A DNA stretch of 38,766 nt. It comes from Devosia sp. GTDB lineage: Bacteria; Pseudomonadota; Alphaproteobacteria; Rhizobiales; Devosiaceae. The position numbers and the translations under genes were made by a program. Of this stretch, positions 1 through 8,259 are shown in pieces (position 1 is the stretch's first letter; each line of letters begins with the position of its first letter). The notes below the pieces were generated by a model. The model was given only the letters and a program-made list of their open reading frames with translations, did no database searches and had not been told where the DNA came from. The DNA lies in NCBI GenBank assembly GCA_015657675.1, contig JACDQI010000022.1:1-38766 (forward strand). The letters are read 5' to 3'.

Positions 1-2
1 AC

Positions 3-1167
3 TGGGCCAAGGAGCGCAAGGCGCTCGACCGGTTCATGGACGAGATGCCGTTCCGCGTGCGCTCAACACGCAGGTGTCGTCGCTTTCGGCGGGCGAAAGC
101 AGAAGCTCGAAATCCTCAAGCTGCTCTATCTCGACCAGCGCTTCATGATCCTTGACGAGCCGACCTCGGTGCTGACACCAGGTGAGGCAGATGAGGTGCT
201 GGGACTCTTGGGCGCGATGGCCAAGCGCAAGGAGATCACCGTGCTGATGATCTCGCACAAGTTCCGCGAGGTGAAGGCGTTTTGCGACAGCTTTACTGTG
301 CTGCGCCGCGGCAAGCATACCGGCGACGGCAATGCGCAGAGTGCGACCGTTTCGGACATGAGTGCGATGATGATCGGCGACACGGCGATCCGCGAGCGCG
401 CGGGCCGTAGTGGTGCGGTCGGCGCTGACGTCCTGGAACTGGCGGGGCTGTTTGCCGAAGACAATGATGGGCTGCCGGCGATCAAGGCGGTCAACCTGAA
501 GGTCAAGGCGGGCGAGATCGTCGGCATCGCCGGCGTTTCGGGCAACGGCCAGTCGGCACTGATGGAAACGCTCTCGGGGCAGCGGCCGCTGTCGGATGGG
601 GCGATCTTCATCAAGGGCGACCGGTTCGAGCCCAAGCGCGCCTCCTACGACAAGTACAAGGTGTTCGGACTGCCTGAAGAGCCGCTGAAGAATGCGGCGG
701 TGCCCAAGATGAGCGTCGCCGAGAACCTGGCGTTCCGGGCCTTTGACAAGCCGCCTGTGGCCTCGCTCGGCTGGTGGATGTCGCCGGGGCCGATGCGTAC
801 CAAAGCCAAGGAGCTGATCGCCCGCTATCGGGTGAAGACACAGGGTCCGGATGCCCCGATCGAGACGCTCTCGGGCGGCAATGTGCAGCGGGCAATCCTG
901 GCGCGCGAACTGTCGGGCGATGTCGACGTACTGATCGTCGCGAACCCCTGTTTTGGGCTCGACTTCGCGTCGGTGGCGGAGATCCGCAGCCAGATCATGG
1001 AGCAGCGCAATCGCGGCGCGGCGGTGCTGCTGGTCAGCGAGGACCTCGACGAGATCCTCGAACTGGCAGACCGGGTGGCGGTGATGTCGGGCGGCACCAT
1101 CAACTACGTCGCCAAGATCGAAGAGACCGACCGCAATACCATCGGCCAGCACATGGCGGGGCATTGA
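3..1167 (+). CDS. ABC transporter ATP-binding protein, BMP/nucleoside type, 5'-partial and frameshifted
   Basis: C-terminal part of a double-ATPase protein that would power import of a nucleobase- or nucleoside-like solute. The first domain shows the signature SLSAGE followed by a Walker B region (MILDEPTSVLTP). The second has a degenerate P-loop (GVSGNGQS) and the signature LSGGNVQRAILARE, a layout usual for YufO-like ATPases of BMP-family importers. The gene enters from the left edge. Two one-base losses break the frame within 40 bases: near 60 (frame 3 to 2, probably a lost C in a CC pair) and near 98 (frame 2 to 1, probably a lost A in an A run). Family-like residues continue across both, so the breaks look technical. 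The uninterrupted part starts about position 98. The stop lies 3 bases before biuH, so it likely belongs to the same operon. Substrate is inferred from context. Confidence 0.85.
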   Translation, partial: GPRSARRSTGSWTRCRSACAQHAGVVAFGGRKQKLEILKLLYLDQRFMILDEPTSVLTPGEADEVLGLLGAMAKRKEITVLMISHKFREVKAFCDSFTVLRRGKHTGDGNAQSATVSDMSAMMIGDTAIRERAGRSGAVGADVLELAGLFAEDNDGLPAIKAVNLKVKAGEIVGIAGVSGNGQSALMETLSGQRPLSDGAIFIKGDRFEPKRASYDKYKVFGLPEEPLKNAAVPKMSVAENLAFRAFDKPPVASLGWWMSPGPMRTKAKELIARYRVKTQGPDAPIETLSGGNVQRAILARELSGDVDVLIVANPCFGLDFASVAEIRSQIMEQRNRGAAVLLVSEDLDEILELADRVAVMSGGTINYVAKIEETDRNTIGQHMAGH

Positions 1168-1170
1168 GAG

Positions 1171-1836
1171 ATGACCGTCCCTGTTCCCGCGCGTCCCTAT
1201 CCCTATCCGCTCGATCCGGCGCATGTGGCGCTGGTGGTGATCGATATGCAGCGCGACTTCATCGAGAAGGGCGGCTTCGGCGATAGCCTGGGCAATGACG
1301 TGGCGCGGCTCGAAGCGATCGTGCCGACGACGGCCGACCTGATTGGGCTGTTCCGTGGCAAGGGCTGGACGATTGTGCACACGCGCGAGGCGCACCTGCC
1401 AGACCTTTCCGATTGTCCGCCAGCGAAAATCCGGCGCGGCAATGCCAGCTTGCGGATCGGCGAGACCGGGTCGATGGGCCGCCTGCTGGTGCGTGGCGAG
1501 CCGGGCAACCAGATTGTCGACGCGCTCGCGCCGATGGCGGGCGAGATCGTCATCGACAAGCCCGGCAAGGGGATGTTCTGGGCGACGGGCCTGCACGAGA
1601 AGCTGCAGGCGCTCGGCATCACGCACCTTGTCTTTGCTGGCGTCACCACGGAAGTCTGCGTGCAGACCTCGATGCGCGAAGCCAATGATCGCGGCTACGA
1701 AAGCCTGCTGATCGAGGACGCGACCGAGAGCTATTTCCCGCAGTTCAAAGCAGCGACCATCGAGATGATGGTGGCGCAGGGCGGCATTGTCGGCTGGGTG
1801 ACGCCACTGGCTGAACTGCAGAAAGCAGTCGCATGA
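1171..1836 (+). CDS. biuH: Cysteine hydrolase, isochorismatase family, biuret amidohydrolase-like
   Basis: Predicted cytoplasmic amidohydrolase of 221 aa, which would convert biuret to allophanate and ammonia. The isochorismatase-fold triad is visible: Asp25 in VVIDMQRDF, Lys130 in DKPGKGMF, and nucleophilic Cys163 in TTEVCVQTS. Spacing between the Lys and Cys (33 residues) agrees with what I recall of characterised biuret hydrolases. The stop overlaps the atzG start by four bases (ATGA). Context (atzG, atzE, atzH, atzF) strongly favours a biuret-like substrate. Related enzymes of the family act on ureidoacrylate or N-carbamoyl compounds, so the exact substrate is inferred rather than seen. 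Confidence 0.8.
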   Translation: MTVPVPARPYPYPLDPAHVALVVIDMQRDFIEKGGFGDSLGNDVARLEAIVPTTADLIGLFRGKGWTIVHTREAHLPDLSDCPPAKIRRGNASLRIGETGSMGRLLVRGEPGNQIVDALAPMAGEIVIDKPGKGMFWATGLHEKLQALGITHLVFAGVTTEVCVQTSMREANDRGYESLLIEDATESYFPQFKAATIEMMVAQGGIVGWVTPLAELQKAVA

Positions 1837-2009
1837 TCGAGGCCGAGAAACTGATGACAGCGGCGGCGGACGTGCTGCGGCTCAAGCTCGACCCGGAATA
1901 CGAGCCCGGGGTGAAATCGCATCTCGAGGTGGCGGTGAAGATGGCGACGCTGCTCGATGCGGTCGAGCTCGATGACGAGGCCGAACCGGCCTGGGTCTAC
2001 CGGCCATGA
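1833..2009 (+). CDS. atzG: AtzG-like small subunit of 1-carboxybiuret hydrolase (DUF4089), copy 1
   Basis: A 58-residue acidic, helical protein that overlaps both neighbours by ATGA junctions: its ATG lies in the biuH stop and its stop contains the atzE start. It matches the DUF4089/HpxX-AtzG family in size, position directly before AtzE, the central [14 protein letters not shown] stretch and the C-terminal EPAWVYRP. AtzG is known to form a complex with the AtzE amidase and to be needed for its stability. The C-terminal motif EPAxVYRP is shared with the second copy at 16238. It is too small to recognise without its context, but the repeat of the same gene order elsewhere in this window supports it. 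Confidence 0.87.
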   Translation: MIEAEKLMTAAADVLRLKLDPEYEPGVKSHLEVAVKMATLLDAVELDDEAEPAWVYRP

Positions 2010-3388
2010 ACGGCACAGAAAGCGCGGCCGAGATCGTCACGGCGGTCAAGACCGGGGCGACCACGGTACGGGCCGTTGTTGAGCTGGCGCTGAGCCGTAT
2101 CCGGCAACATGACGGGCGATTGGGGGCCTTTACCGACCTTGTGGCTCAGCGGGCCCAGCGCACGGCCGACGCGGTCGATGCCGGACCGAAAGGTCCGCTG
2201 GCGGGCGTGCCGTTTGCGGTCAAGAATCTCTTCGATGTCGAAGGTCTCGTCACCCGCGCCGGCAGCAAGATCAACCGCGACAACGCGCCGGCGACGCGCG
2301 ACGCGACACTGGTGACGCGGCTCGAGGCGGCCGGTGCGATCCTCGTGGGCGCGCTCAACATGGGCGAGTATGCCTATGACTTTACCGGTGAGAATGCGCA
2401 TGATGGCGCGTCGCGCAATCCGCACAATCTCGACCACATGTCCGGTGGCTCATCGGGGGGCTCGGGCAGCGCGGTGGCGGCCGGACTTGTGCCGCTGGCG
2501 CTGGGCTCGGACACCAATGGCTCGATCCGCGTGCCGTCCTCGCTGTGTGGGCTTTTCGGGCTCAAACCGACCTATGGGCGGCTGAGCCGGGCGCATTCGT
2601 TTCCGTTCGTCGCCAGTCTCGATCATCTCGGGCCGCTGGCGCGGACGACGCGTGATCTGGCGCTGAGCTATGACGCGATGCAGGGGTTTGACGAGGCCGA
2701 TCCGGGGCTCACCAAGCGGCCGCTGGAGCCGACGGAGTCGCGGCTGAAGCACCCGATCCCGACGGGGCGGATCGCGGTGGCCGACGGCTACTTCAAGGGT
2801 GAAGGCGTAGCCAGCGCGGCAGTGGCGCATGTGGCGGCAGCGCTGGGCGTCAGCCGCAGCATCAGCCTGCCAGATGTGCCGGCGGCGCGGGCGGCGGCCT
2901 ATCTTATTACCATGGTGGAGGGCGCGAGCCTTCATCTCGATCGGCTGCGGACGCGGCCACAGGATTTCGACCCGGACGTGCGCGATCGCCTGCTTGCCGG
3001 CGCGATGCTGCCGGGCGTCTGGGTGCAGCGGGCGCAGAAGCTGCGGCGCGTCTATCGCGACGCGGTGGTCAAACTCTTCGACGAGGTGGATGTGATCCTC
3101 GCGCCATCGACACCGATGCAGGCGCCCAGGCTGGGGCAGAAGACGGCGATGTTCAACGGCATCGAACTGCCAGTGCGGCCGAACATGGGTGTGTTTACCC
3201 AGCCGATCTCGTTCATCGGTCTGCCGGTGGTGAGCGTGCCGGTTTGGCTCGAGGGCGAGAGCCTGCCGATCGGCGTGCAGGTGATTGCGGCGCCCTGGCG
3301 CGAAGACATCGCGTTGCGGGTGGCCTATCAACTCGAAGAGATGGGCGCGGTGCGTGCGCCGGTGGCCAAGGAGTTTGCCAATGGTTGA
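2006..3388 (+). CDS. atzE: 1-carboxybiuret hydrolase catalytic subunit AtzE, amidase-signature family, copy 1
   Basis: Amidase of 460 aa. In the revised cyanuric-acid pathway AtzE with AtzG deaminates 1-carboxybiuret to urea-1,3-dicarboxylate. The Ser-cisSer-Lys triad is intact: Lys73 in VPFAVKN, cis-Ser149 in HMSGGSSGGSG, nucleophile Ser173 in DTNGSIRVP, with the usual 24-residue gap between the serines. The start overlaps the atzG stop, so the two subunits are probably translationally coupled. The 3' end overlaps the next gene by eight bases. HpxY of oxalurate breakdown belongs to the same family, so oxalurate or a related ureido compound is the main alternative substrate. By eye it shares roughly 70% identity with copy 2 at 16423. 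Confidence 0.9.
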   Translation: MNGTESAAEIVTAVKTGATTVRAVVELALSRIRQHDGRLGAFTDLVAQRAQRTADAVDAGPKGPLAGVPFAVKNLFDVEGLVTRAGSKINRDNAPATRDATLVTRLEAAGAILVGALNMGEYAYDFTGENAHDGASRNPHNLDHMSGGSSGGSGSAVAAGLVPLALGSDTNGSIRVPSSLCGLFGLKPTYGRLSRAHSFPFVASLDHLGPLARTTRDLALSYDAMQGFDEADPGLTKRPLEPTESRLKHPIPTGRIAVADGYFKGEGVASAAVAHVAAALGVSRSISLPDVPAARAAAYLITMVEGASLHLDRLRTRPQDFDPDVRDRLLAGAMLPGVWVQRAQKLRRVYRDAVVKLFDEVDVILAPSTPMQAPRLGQKTAMFNGIELPVRPNMGVFTQPISFIGLPVVSVPVWLEGESLPIGVQVIAAPWREDIALRVAYQLEEMGAVRAPVAKEFANG

Positions 3389-4151
3389 GCAGGGCCGCTG
3401 GGCCGGACGCAGTCCGGACAAGGACGTGATCCGCAACGAGATCTGGCACACGCTGGAAACGACTGGCACCGCCGTCGGGCCAGCCTGGAGCATGATCCCT
3501 AACTTCGTCGGCGCCGATACGGCGGCCTGGCACCTGGCGCAGACCGACGAGTGGAAGCGCGCCAAGACGATCAAGACCAATCCGGATGCGCCGCAGATCC
3601 CGATCCGGCTGCGGGCGCTCTATGAGGGCAAGCTGGTGTTCGCACCGGTGCCCTATCTCACCAAGGACTTTCCATACCTGCGGCTTGATCCGCAAAAGCT
3701 CGTTGCCAAGGGGATCAGCTTTGAGCTGGCGTCGACCTCGCAGGGCTTTGTCGAGCATGGCGACCGTATCGAGTTCGACCAGGTGGCGCCGCTCGACTTC
3801 TGCGTCTGCGGCTCGGTGGCCGTGACGCGCGCCGGCGGGCGGACCGGCAAGGGCGCGGGATTTGCTGACCTCGAAACGGCGATCTTTCGTGAGCTCGGGA
3901 TCGTCACGGCGGAGACGCCGATGGCGACGACGGTGCACTCGAGCCAGCTGGTCGAGGACAGTCGGGTGCCGATGCAGAGCCATGACTCGCCACTCGATTT
4001 CGTGGCGACCGAAAAGGAGCTGATCCGGACGGGCAATCGCGCGACACGGCCGATGGGTGTCGACTGGGATAAGGTGCGGCCGGACCAGTTCGAGACCATC
4101 CCGTTTCTGACGCGGCTGCGCGAACAGATGCTGGCGCGGCGGCGGGCGTGA
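3381..4151 (+). CDS. 5-formyltetrahydrofolate cyclo-ligase-like (MTHFS-domain) protein
   Basis: Protein of 256 aa with the MTHFS fold signatures in order: KDVIRNEIW near the N-terminus, a basic phosphate-contact region around [13 protein letters not shown], and [13 protein letters not shown], which corresponds to the Gly-rich nucleotide loop of folate cyclo-ligases, followed by TTVHSSQLV. True cyclo-ligases are usually near 190 aa; this longer form resembles the MTHFS-domain proteins. The ATG chosen sits inside the end of atzE (8-base overlap) with AAGGAG seven bases upstream. Being locked between atzE and atzH suggests a role in the same pathway, possibly an ATP-dependent ligation or salvage step. 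Family membership is clear; the reaction here is unknown. Confidence 0.8.
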   Translation: MVEQGRWAGRSPDKDVIRNEIWHTLETTGTAVGPAWSMIPNFVGADTAAWHLAQTDEWKRAKTIKTNPDAPQIPIRLRALYEGKLVFAPVPYLTKDFPYLRLDPQKLVAKGISFELASTSQGFVEHGDRIEFDQVAPLDFCVCGSVAVTRAGGRTGKGAGFADLETAIFRELGIVTAETPMATTVHSSQLVEDSRVPMQSHDSPLDFVATEKELIRTGNRATRPMGVDWDKVRPDQFETIPFLTRLREQMLARRRA

Positions 4152-4537
4152 TGGAGATCAACCGGCCCGACGTTCTGGCGGAAGTGGAGGCGGTGTTCGC
4201 GCGCTATGAAGTGGCGCTGACGACCAATGACGTCGAGGTGCTGGACGAACTCTTCCACCCGGCACCGACCACCATCCGCTACGGAGCGACGGAAAATCTT
4301 TATGGCATTGAAGAGATCCGGGCGTTCCGGTTGTCGCGGCCGTCGGCTGGACTGCAGCGTGAGTTGAGCCAGACGGTGATCACCACCTATGGCAGCGACT
4401 TTGCCACGGCCTCGACGCTGTTTTATCGCGACGCGGCGCCGGGCAAGGTGGGGCGGCAGATGCAGACCTGGGTACGGATGGCGCAGGGTTGGCGCGTGGT
4501 GGCGGCGCATGTCAGTATGATTGCCGAGCCGGCCTGA
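4151..4537 (+). CDS. atzH: AtzH/HpxZ-like protein (DUF3225, NTF2-like fold)
   Basis: Protein of 128 aa of the DUF3225 family, called AtzH beside AtzE and HpxZ in oxalurate clusters. Residues typical of the family include [20 protein letters not shown] near the N-terminus, [12 protein letters not shown] in the middle, and [18 protein letters not shown] at the C-terminus, the last being a common NTF2-like/SnoaL ending. Its ATG overlaps the stop of the MTHFS-like gene (TGATG). A GTG one codon upstream could also be used. The family accompanies AtzEG but its activity was not settled as far as I know. Confidence 0.87.
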   Translation: MEINRPDVLAEVEAVFARYEVALTTNDVEVLDELFHPAPTTIRYGATENLYGIEEIRAFRLSRPSAGLQRELSQTVITTYGSDFATASTLFYRDAAPGKVGRQMQTWVRMAQGWRVVAAHVSMIAEPA

Positions 4538-4555
4538 GACCGGCGGAGGACTGCA

Positions 4556-5203
4556 TTGCTCAAACGTACGTCGGCCGAAGAGATCAGGCGCGGTCTCGCC
4601 GAGCGCATCATGTCGGGTGCGCTGCCGCCGGGCACGCCACTCGATGAAACGCAGATTGCTGCCGACTACGCGGTGAGCCGGACGCCGGTGCGCGAGGCCC
4701 TGCGGCTCCTGGCGTCGAGTGGTCTCGTCGATCAGAAGCCGCATGCCAAGGCGCTGGTGGCCAAGCCCGACGACGAGCAACTGGCCGGCATGTTCGAGGT
4801 GATGGGCTATCTCGAAGCGCTATGCGCCGGCCTTGCGGCGATCGCCATGACGAAGGCCGAGCGCGATAGTCTCGATCAGCTGCATGTCGAGATGTCGGCG
4901 CTGGTGCGTGATGGCGACGCCATGCGCTATGCCGAGGCCAATGACGTGTTCCACACGGCCGTCTATGAGGGCGCGCATAACGGCTATCTGGCCGATATCA
5001 CGCGTTCGACGCGGCAGCGACTGCAGCCGTTCAGGCGGGCGCAGTTCGGTGAACTGGGCCGGCTGCTGAAGTCCCACGCCGAGCATGGTGTAATCGTCGA
5101 GGCTATCCTGCGCGGCAGCCGCGACGAGGCCGAGCAGGCGATGCGTCGCCATATCTCGATTGTCGGCGATGCCGTGCAGCGGCTTGGTCAGCGCGCGAGG
5201 TAA
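4556..5203 (+). CDS. GntR-family transcriptional regulator, FCD subfamily
   Basis: Regulator of 215 aa. The N-terminal winged helix-turn-helix is clear (DETQIAADYAVSRTPVREAL, residues about 28-47), followed by an all-helical FCD effector domain with the metal- or ligand-binding Asp/His pattern (ANDVFHTAVYE, then SHAEHGVIVEAI). The start is TTG at 4556, chosen because GGAGGA lies five bases upstream (4545-4550) and the winged helix begins right after it. It follows atzH by 18 bases in the same direction and is probably cotranscribed with the operon. It is the likely regulator of the carboxybiuret/biuret genes and perhaps of the convergent atzF. Its 3' end overlaps the 3' end of atzF by 16 bases. 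Confidence 0.9.
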   Translation: MLKRTSAEEIRRGLAERIMSGALPPGTPLDETQIAADYAVSRTPVREALRLLASSGLVDQKPHAKALVAKPDDEQLAGMFEVMGYLEALCAGLAAIAMTKAERDSLDQLHVEMSALVRDGDAMRYAEANDVFHTAVYEGAHNGYLADITRSTRQRLQPFRRAQFGELGRLLKSHAEHGVIVEAILRGSRDEAEQAMRRHISIVGDAVQRLGQRAR

Positions 5204-6903
5204 GCGCGCCAGCCGCCATAGGACGAGATGTCCTGGGCGCCCTTGACGGCCTCGGCTTCGACCAGGAACCCCTTGGCACTGGTGCCGTCGGTAAAGCTCA
5301 GCGTGCCGATGCCGAGCGGGGCCGGAATCTTGCTCACGAATTCGCCGAAGCCGCGCGAGTCGAGGGCCCAGATTTCGGCAGCGATGCCGCTACCGGAAGC
5401 GACGCGGAGCAGGCCGGGCTTTGGCGGCACGGTGCCGGGCAGGGCGTAGAGCGCGTAGTCGGGTGTGGTGGTGACGTCGCGCAGATAGGTGCCGCCGAGA
5501 CTCACCAGTTCCTTGTTGAGCGGCAGGCCGGTGAGGTGGGCGCCGACCACGGCGAGTTCGATCTTGCCATGCGGGGCGCGGAGCGGGCCGGTGGGCGCCT
5601 TACCCTCGACGGCGCGAGCAATGCTGGCGAGATAGCCGTCCGTGCCGGCCTTGCCGATGAAGGTGAGGCTCGAGGGCAGGCCGTCGCCGCGCTGGCCCGC
5701 CGGCACCGAGATGGCGGCGAGGTCGAGCAGGTTGACGAAGTTGGTGTAGCTGCCGAGGTTGGAATTGAGGACGATGGGGTCGGCCTCGAGTTCGGCGACG
5801 GTGTAGGCGCGCGGCACGGTGGGGACGGCGAGGATATCGACCTTGTCGAAGATCGGCGCGGTCTGGCGTTTGAAGTCGGCGAGCCTGTAGGTCGCCTCGA
5901 AGGCGCTGACAGCGGTGAGCCCCTGCGCGCCGCCGATGATCTTGAGCGTGGTGGGGTGGAAGGCGCCGGGATTGGTCTCGATCAGCGGCTTGGTTGCGGC
6001 ATAGCGCTCGGCCACCCAGGGACCTTCGTAGAGCAGGCGGGCGACGGCGTGCAGCGGCTCGAAATCGAGTTCGACAATACTGGCGCCGAGCGCGGTGAGA
6101 CGCGCGATGTCGGCGGCGTAGGCGGCTTCGGCTTGGGCGTCGCCGAAGAACTTGCGCTGCGCCGGCAGCGGCACGCCGACGCGGAAGGATTTGGGCAGGC
6201 CACCGAGGGTCGGCAGCGGCAGGGCGCGCGAATAGGCGTCGGCGTCGTCATAGCCGGCGGCAGCGGCGGTGGCGGCAACGGCAGTGTCGACGTCGCGGGC
6301 AAAGATCGAGATGGTGTCCAGCGTGCGGCAGGCGGGAACCACGCCGGTGGCGCTGAGGAGGCCGAGAGTGGGTTTAAGGCCGACAATGCCGTTCATGCCG
6401 GCGGGGATGCGGCCCGAGCCGGCGGTGTCGGTGCCGAGCGCGAAATCGACAATGCCGGCGGCGACCGAGACGGCCGAGCCAGAGCTCGAGCCGCCAGGGA
6501 TAAGGTCGGCACGCAGGGCATTGCGCGGTACGCCGTAGGGCGAGCGGACGCCGACGAGGCCGGTGGCGAACTGGTCGAGATTGGTCTTGCCGATGACGAT
6601 GGCGCCGGCAGCTTCGAGCTTGGCGACGACGAAGGACGATGTCTGCGGGCGGTAGGTGAACGCGGGGCAGGCGGCGGTGGTTTCGAGGCCGGCGGCGTCG
6701 ATATTGTCCTTTACCGCGAAGATCTTGCCGTAGAGTGGCTTGCCCTCTGGACCGGCCGCTTCGAGCGCCGCAGCCTCGGCGAGTGCGGCGGCTTCAGGCT
6801 TGGTGCTGATGAAGGTCGCCGGATCGGCATAGTCGGCCAGTGCCCGGTAGGCGCGGCGCACCGCGCCGGACGGAGAAAGCGAAGTCGGCTGCTGGTCGGT
6901 CAT
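5188..6903 (-). CDS. atzF: Allophanate hydrolase AtzF
   Basis: Protein of 571 aa, close to the usual 600 for this family. Residues 1 to about 440 form the amidase domain with the triad Lys65 (IFAVKDNID), cis-Ser139 (PGGSSSGSAV) and nucleophile Ser163 (DTAGSGRIP). The rest is the C-terminal allophanate-hydrolase domain of gamma-glutamyl-cyclotransferase type, which helps complete breakdown to ammonia and CO2. It is the last step for both BiuH and AtzEG products. The ATG at 6903 is preferred over an in-frame GTG at 6942 because family similarity starts there, although no strong Shine-Dalgarno is seen before either. Transcribed towards the GntR gene, with overlapping 3' ends, from its own promoter region at about 6904-7045. 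Confidence 0.9.
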   Translation of the reverse strand: MTDQQPTSLSPSGAVRRAYRALADYADPATFISTKPEAAALAEAAALEAAGPEGKPLYGKIFAVKDNIDAAGLETTAACPAFTYRPQTSSFVVAKLEAAGAIVIGKTNLDQFATGLVGVRSPYGVPRNALRADLIPGGSSSGSAVSVAAGIVDFALGTDTAGSGRIPAGMNGIVGLKPTLGLLSATGVVPACRTLDTISIFARDVDTAVAATAAAAGYDDADAYSRALPLPTLGGLPKSFRVGVPLPAQRKFFGDAQAEAAYAADIARLTALGASIVELDFEPLHAVARLLYEGPWVAERYAATKPLIETNPGAFHPTTLKIIGGAQGLTAVSAFEATYRLADFKRQTAPIFDKVDILAVPTVPRAYTVAELEADPIVLNSNLGSYTNFVNLLDLAAISVPAGQRGDGLPSSLTFIGKAGTDGYLASIARAVEGKAPTGPLRAPHGKIELAVVGAHLTGLPLNKELVSLGGTYLRDVTTTPDYALYALPGTVPPKPGLLRVASGSGIAAEIWALDSRGFGEFVSKIPAPLGIGTLSFTDGTSAKGFLVEAEAVKGAQDISSYGGWRAYLAR

Positions 6904-6965
6904 GCACTTGAACCCGAATTGATCACTGGATTCAGAATGCACATTTTTGCGGCGGCAACTACCCT

Positions 6966-6977
6966 GTTGTGTACAAC
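6966..6977. promoter_or_regulatory. Candidate GntR-type operator upstream of atzF
   Basis: GTTGTGTACAAC has perfect 5-base inverted arms (GTTGT/ACAAC) around a 2-base centre, about 63 bases before the atzF ATG in the short gap between the lacI-type gene and atzF. It resembles TTGT-n-ACAA sites bound by FCD-type GntR proteins. The GntR gene at 4556 is the obvious candidate partner. No second copy was found inside the window, as the front of the biuH operon lies outside it. Confidence 0.42.
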
Positions 6978-7028
6978 GCGGCGATGCGCAGCAGCGTGAC
7001 GGCGCGGCTGTTGCGCGCTTGCGTCAGC

Positions 7029-7049
7029 CTGAGCCCGGTGGGGGCTCAG
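7029..7049 (-). terminator. Stem-loop at the 3' end of the LacI-family gene
   Basis: CTGAGCCC and GGGCTCAG form a perfect 8-bp stem with a 5-base loop. The stop codon of the LacI-type gene lies within the stem. There is no T tract after it on the minus strand, so it is a weak candidate terminator or 3'-stabilising hairpin that may separate this gene from atzF. Confidence 0.35.
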
Positions 7050-8065
7050 CTCTTCCAGTTGGTCTTGGGTTCAGCCAGCGATTGCAGGGCAGCAGCGGGT
7101 TCGCCGGCGATGCGGCGGAGCAGCAGCTTGGTGAGTTCGACGCCGGCCGAGAAGATGTCCTCTTCCACCGTGTCGACAGCGGGAAAGAAGGCCGGCAGCA
7201 CGGTCGAGGTCTGCTTGGAGATGAACTGCATGTCCTCAGGCACGCGGACGCCTTCGTCGTTAAGGCCGGAGATCAGGCAGATGGAACGCATCTCGCTGTC
7301 CGAGATGATGCCATCGGGGCGGTTCTTGGAGCGGGCGAGTTCGCGGCCGAGTTTGCGCAGCTCGATGGGATTGTCGTCGGCGCTGCCGATGATCTGGCTC
7401 TCGAGCTTGAGGCGGGCGGCGGCGCGTTCGAAGTTGGTGACGATGGTGTGGTAGTTGTTGGTCTGGTCGCCGCCGATGATCAGCATCACCGACTTGCAGC
7501 CCTGGCCGGCGAGGCGCTCGACGCTCTGGCGGATGAACTGCTCTGCGTGGAAGTCGTGGTAGGGGTGCGGCGAGAAGAACTCGGTTCGGCCGTGGGTAAC
7601 GAACGGAAAGTCGTTGTCCATCAACAGCTGCACGCGGGGATCGCGGGCGCTGGTGTGGGTCAGGATGATGCCGTCGGCGGTGCGGTTCTCGAGGATGTAG
7701 CGCACCGTGTTGACCGAGTGGGAATGGGCGAACTCGGGGCTGACGTTCATGTGGTAGCGCGTGCCCTGAATGGCCTGTCCGATGCCCTGGATCATGTTGC
7801 GGGCGAAATCGATCGAGCCTTCGGCGCCATCGAGCACGAGAGCCAGCACGTTGGTCTTGCCGGTGCGCAGTCGGACGCCGGCGCGATCGGGCACGTAGCC
7901 GACGCTGGCGGCGACTTCGGCAATGCGCTTGCGGGTCTCTTCCTTGAGCGCCGTGCCGCCACGCAGTGACAGCGAGATCGTCGACTGACTGAGCCCGGTC
8001 AGCTCAGAGATCGTTCGCAAAGTGGCGCGCTTTTTCGGCGGGGGTCCGCCTGTGGTCCTGCTCAT
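7046..8065 (-). CDS. LacI-family transcriptional regulator
   Basis: Protein of 339 aa. The N-terminal LacI helix-turn-helix is clear (LRTISELTGLSQSTISLSLRG, about residues 15-35), followed by the hinge region (VGYVPDRAGVRLRTGKTN) and a periplasmic-binding-protein-like effector domain for a sugar ligand. The ATG at 8065 is chosen because a GAGGG motif lies ten bases upstream and similarity to the family begins there; the frame stays open to 8107. It is divergent from the binding-protein/permease/mannosidase operon, and the gap between them holds one perfect and one partial LacI-type palindrome. It therefore most likely represses itself and that operon until a mannoside-derived sugar is present (inference). 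Confidence 0.92.
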   Translation of the reverse strand: MSRTTGGPPPKKRATLRTISELTGLSQSTISLSLRGGTALKEETRKRIAEVAASVGYVPDRAGVRLRTGKTNVLALVLDGAEGSIDFARNMIQGIGQAIQGTRYHMNVSPEFAHSHSVNTVRYILENRTADGIILTHTSARDPRVQLLMDNDFPFVTHGRTEFFSPHPYHDFHAEQFIRQSVERLAGQGCKSVMLIIGGDQTNNYHTIVTNFERAAARLKLESQIIGSADDNPIELRKLGRELARSKNRPDGIISDSEMRSICLISGLNDEGVRVPEDMQFISKQTSTVLPAFFPAVDTVEEDIFSAGVELTKLLLRRIAGEPAAALQSLAEPKTNWKS

Positions 8066-8129
8066 GGTGCCGGGTCCCTCTGCGTGAATGCATGTCACGC
8101 CGCGCAATCGATTTCAACCGGCAACGCGA

Positions 8130-8141
8130 TGCAACGTTACG
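8130..8141. promoter_or_regulatory. Partial LacI-type operator (distal site)
   Basis: TGCAACGTTACG matches the perfect palindrome at 8248 in the first nine bases, including the central AACGTT, but has a degenerate right half. It lies 65 bases before the start of the LacI-family gene. Its centre is 118 bases from the other site, so the two could act together through looping or cover the two divergent promoters separately. Confidence 0.45.
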
Positions 8142-8247
8142 AACGTGATCAACAGTGTTTTGGCGCCGTCACCTCAAACTAAAGTACTAGGATATATGAC
8201 AAAATTTATCTGATGTACGTGCCCACACTTTCTGGATGCGTTCCTAT

Positions 8248-8259
8248 TGCAACGTTGCA
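8248..8259. promoter_or_regulatory. LacI-family operator, perfect palindrome
   Basis: TGCAACGTTGCA is a perfect 12-base palindrome with the central CG step and AACGTT core typical of LacI-family operators. It sits 89 bases before the solute-binding-protein ATG in the divergent gap between that gene and the LacI-family regulator. The A+T-rich stretch at about 8175-8216 just upstream is the likeliest promoter area for the operon, though no convincing -35/-10 pair could be fixed. Confidence 0.72.

Noticed and set aside
34-1626. Long open frame on the minus strand opposite the ABC ATPase and biuH
   Set aside because: No family resemblance; low-complexity Arg/His-rich composition typical of the mirror frame of GC-rich genes. 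The plus-strand genes have clear motifs.
5536-6999. 487-codon open frame opposite atzF
   Set aside because: Gly/Ala/Arg-rich antisense frame with no domain; atzF on the other strand has its full triad.
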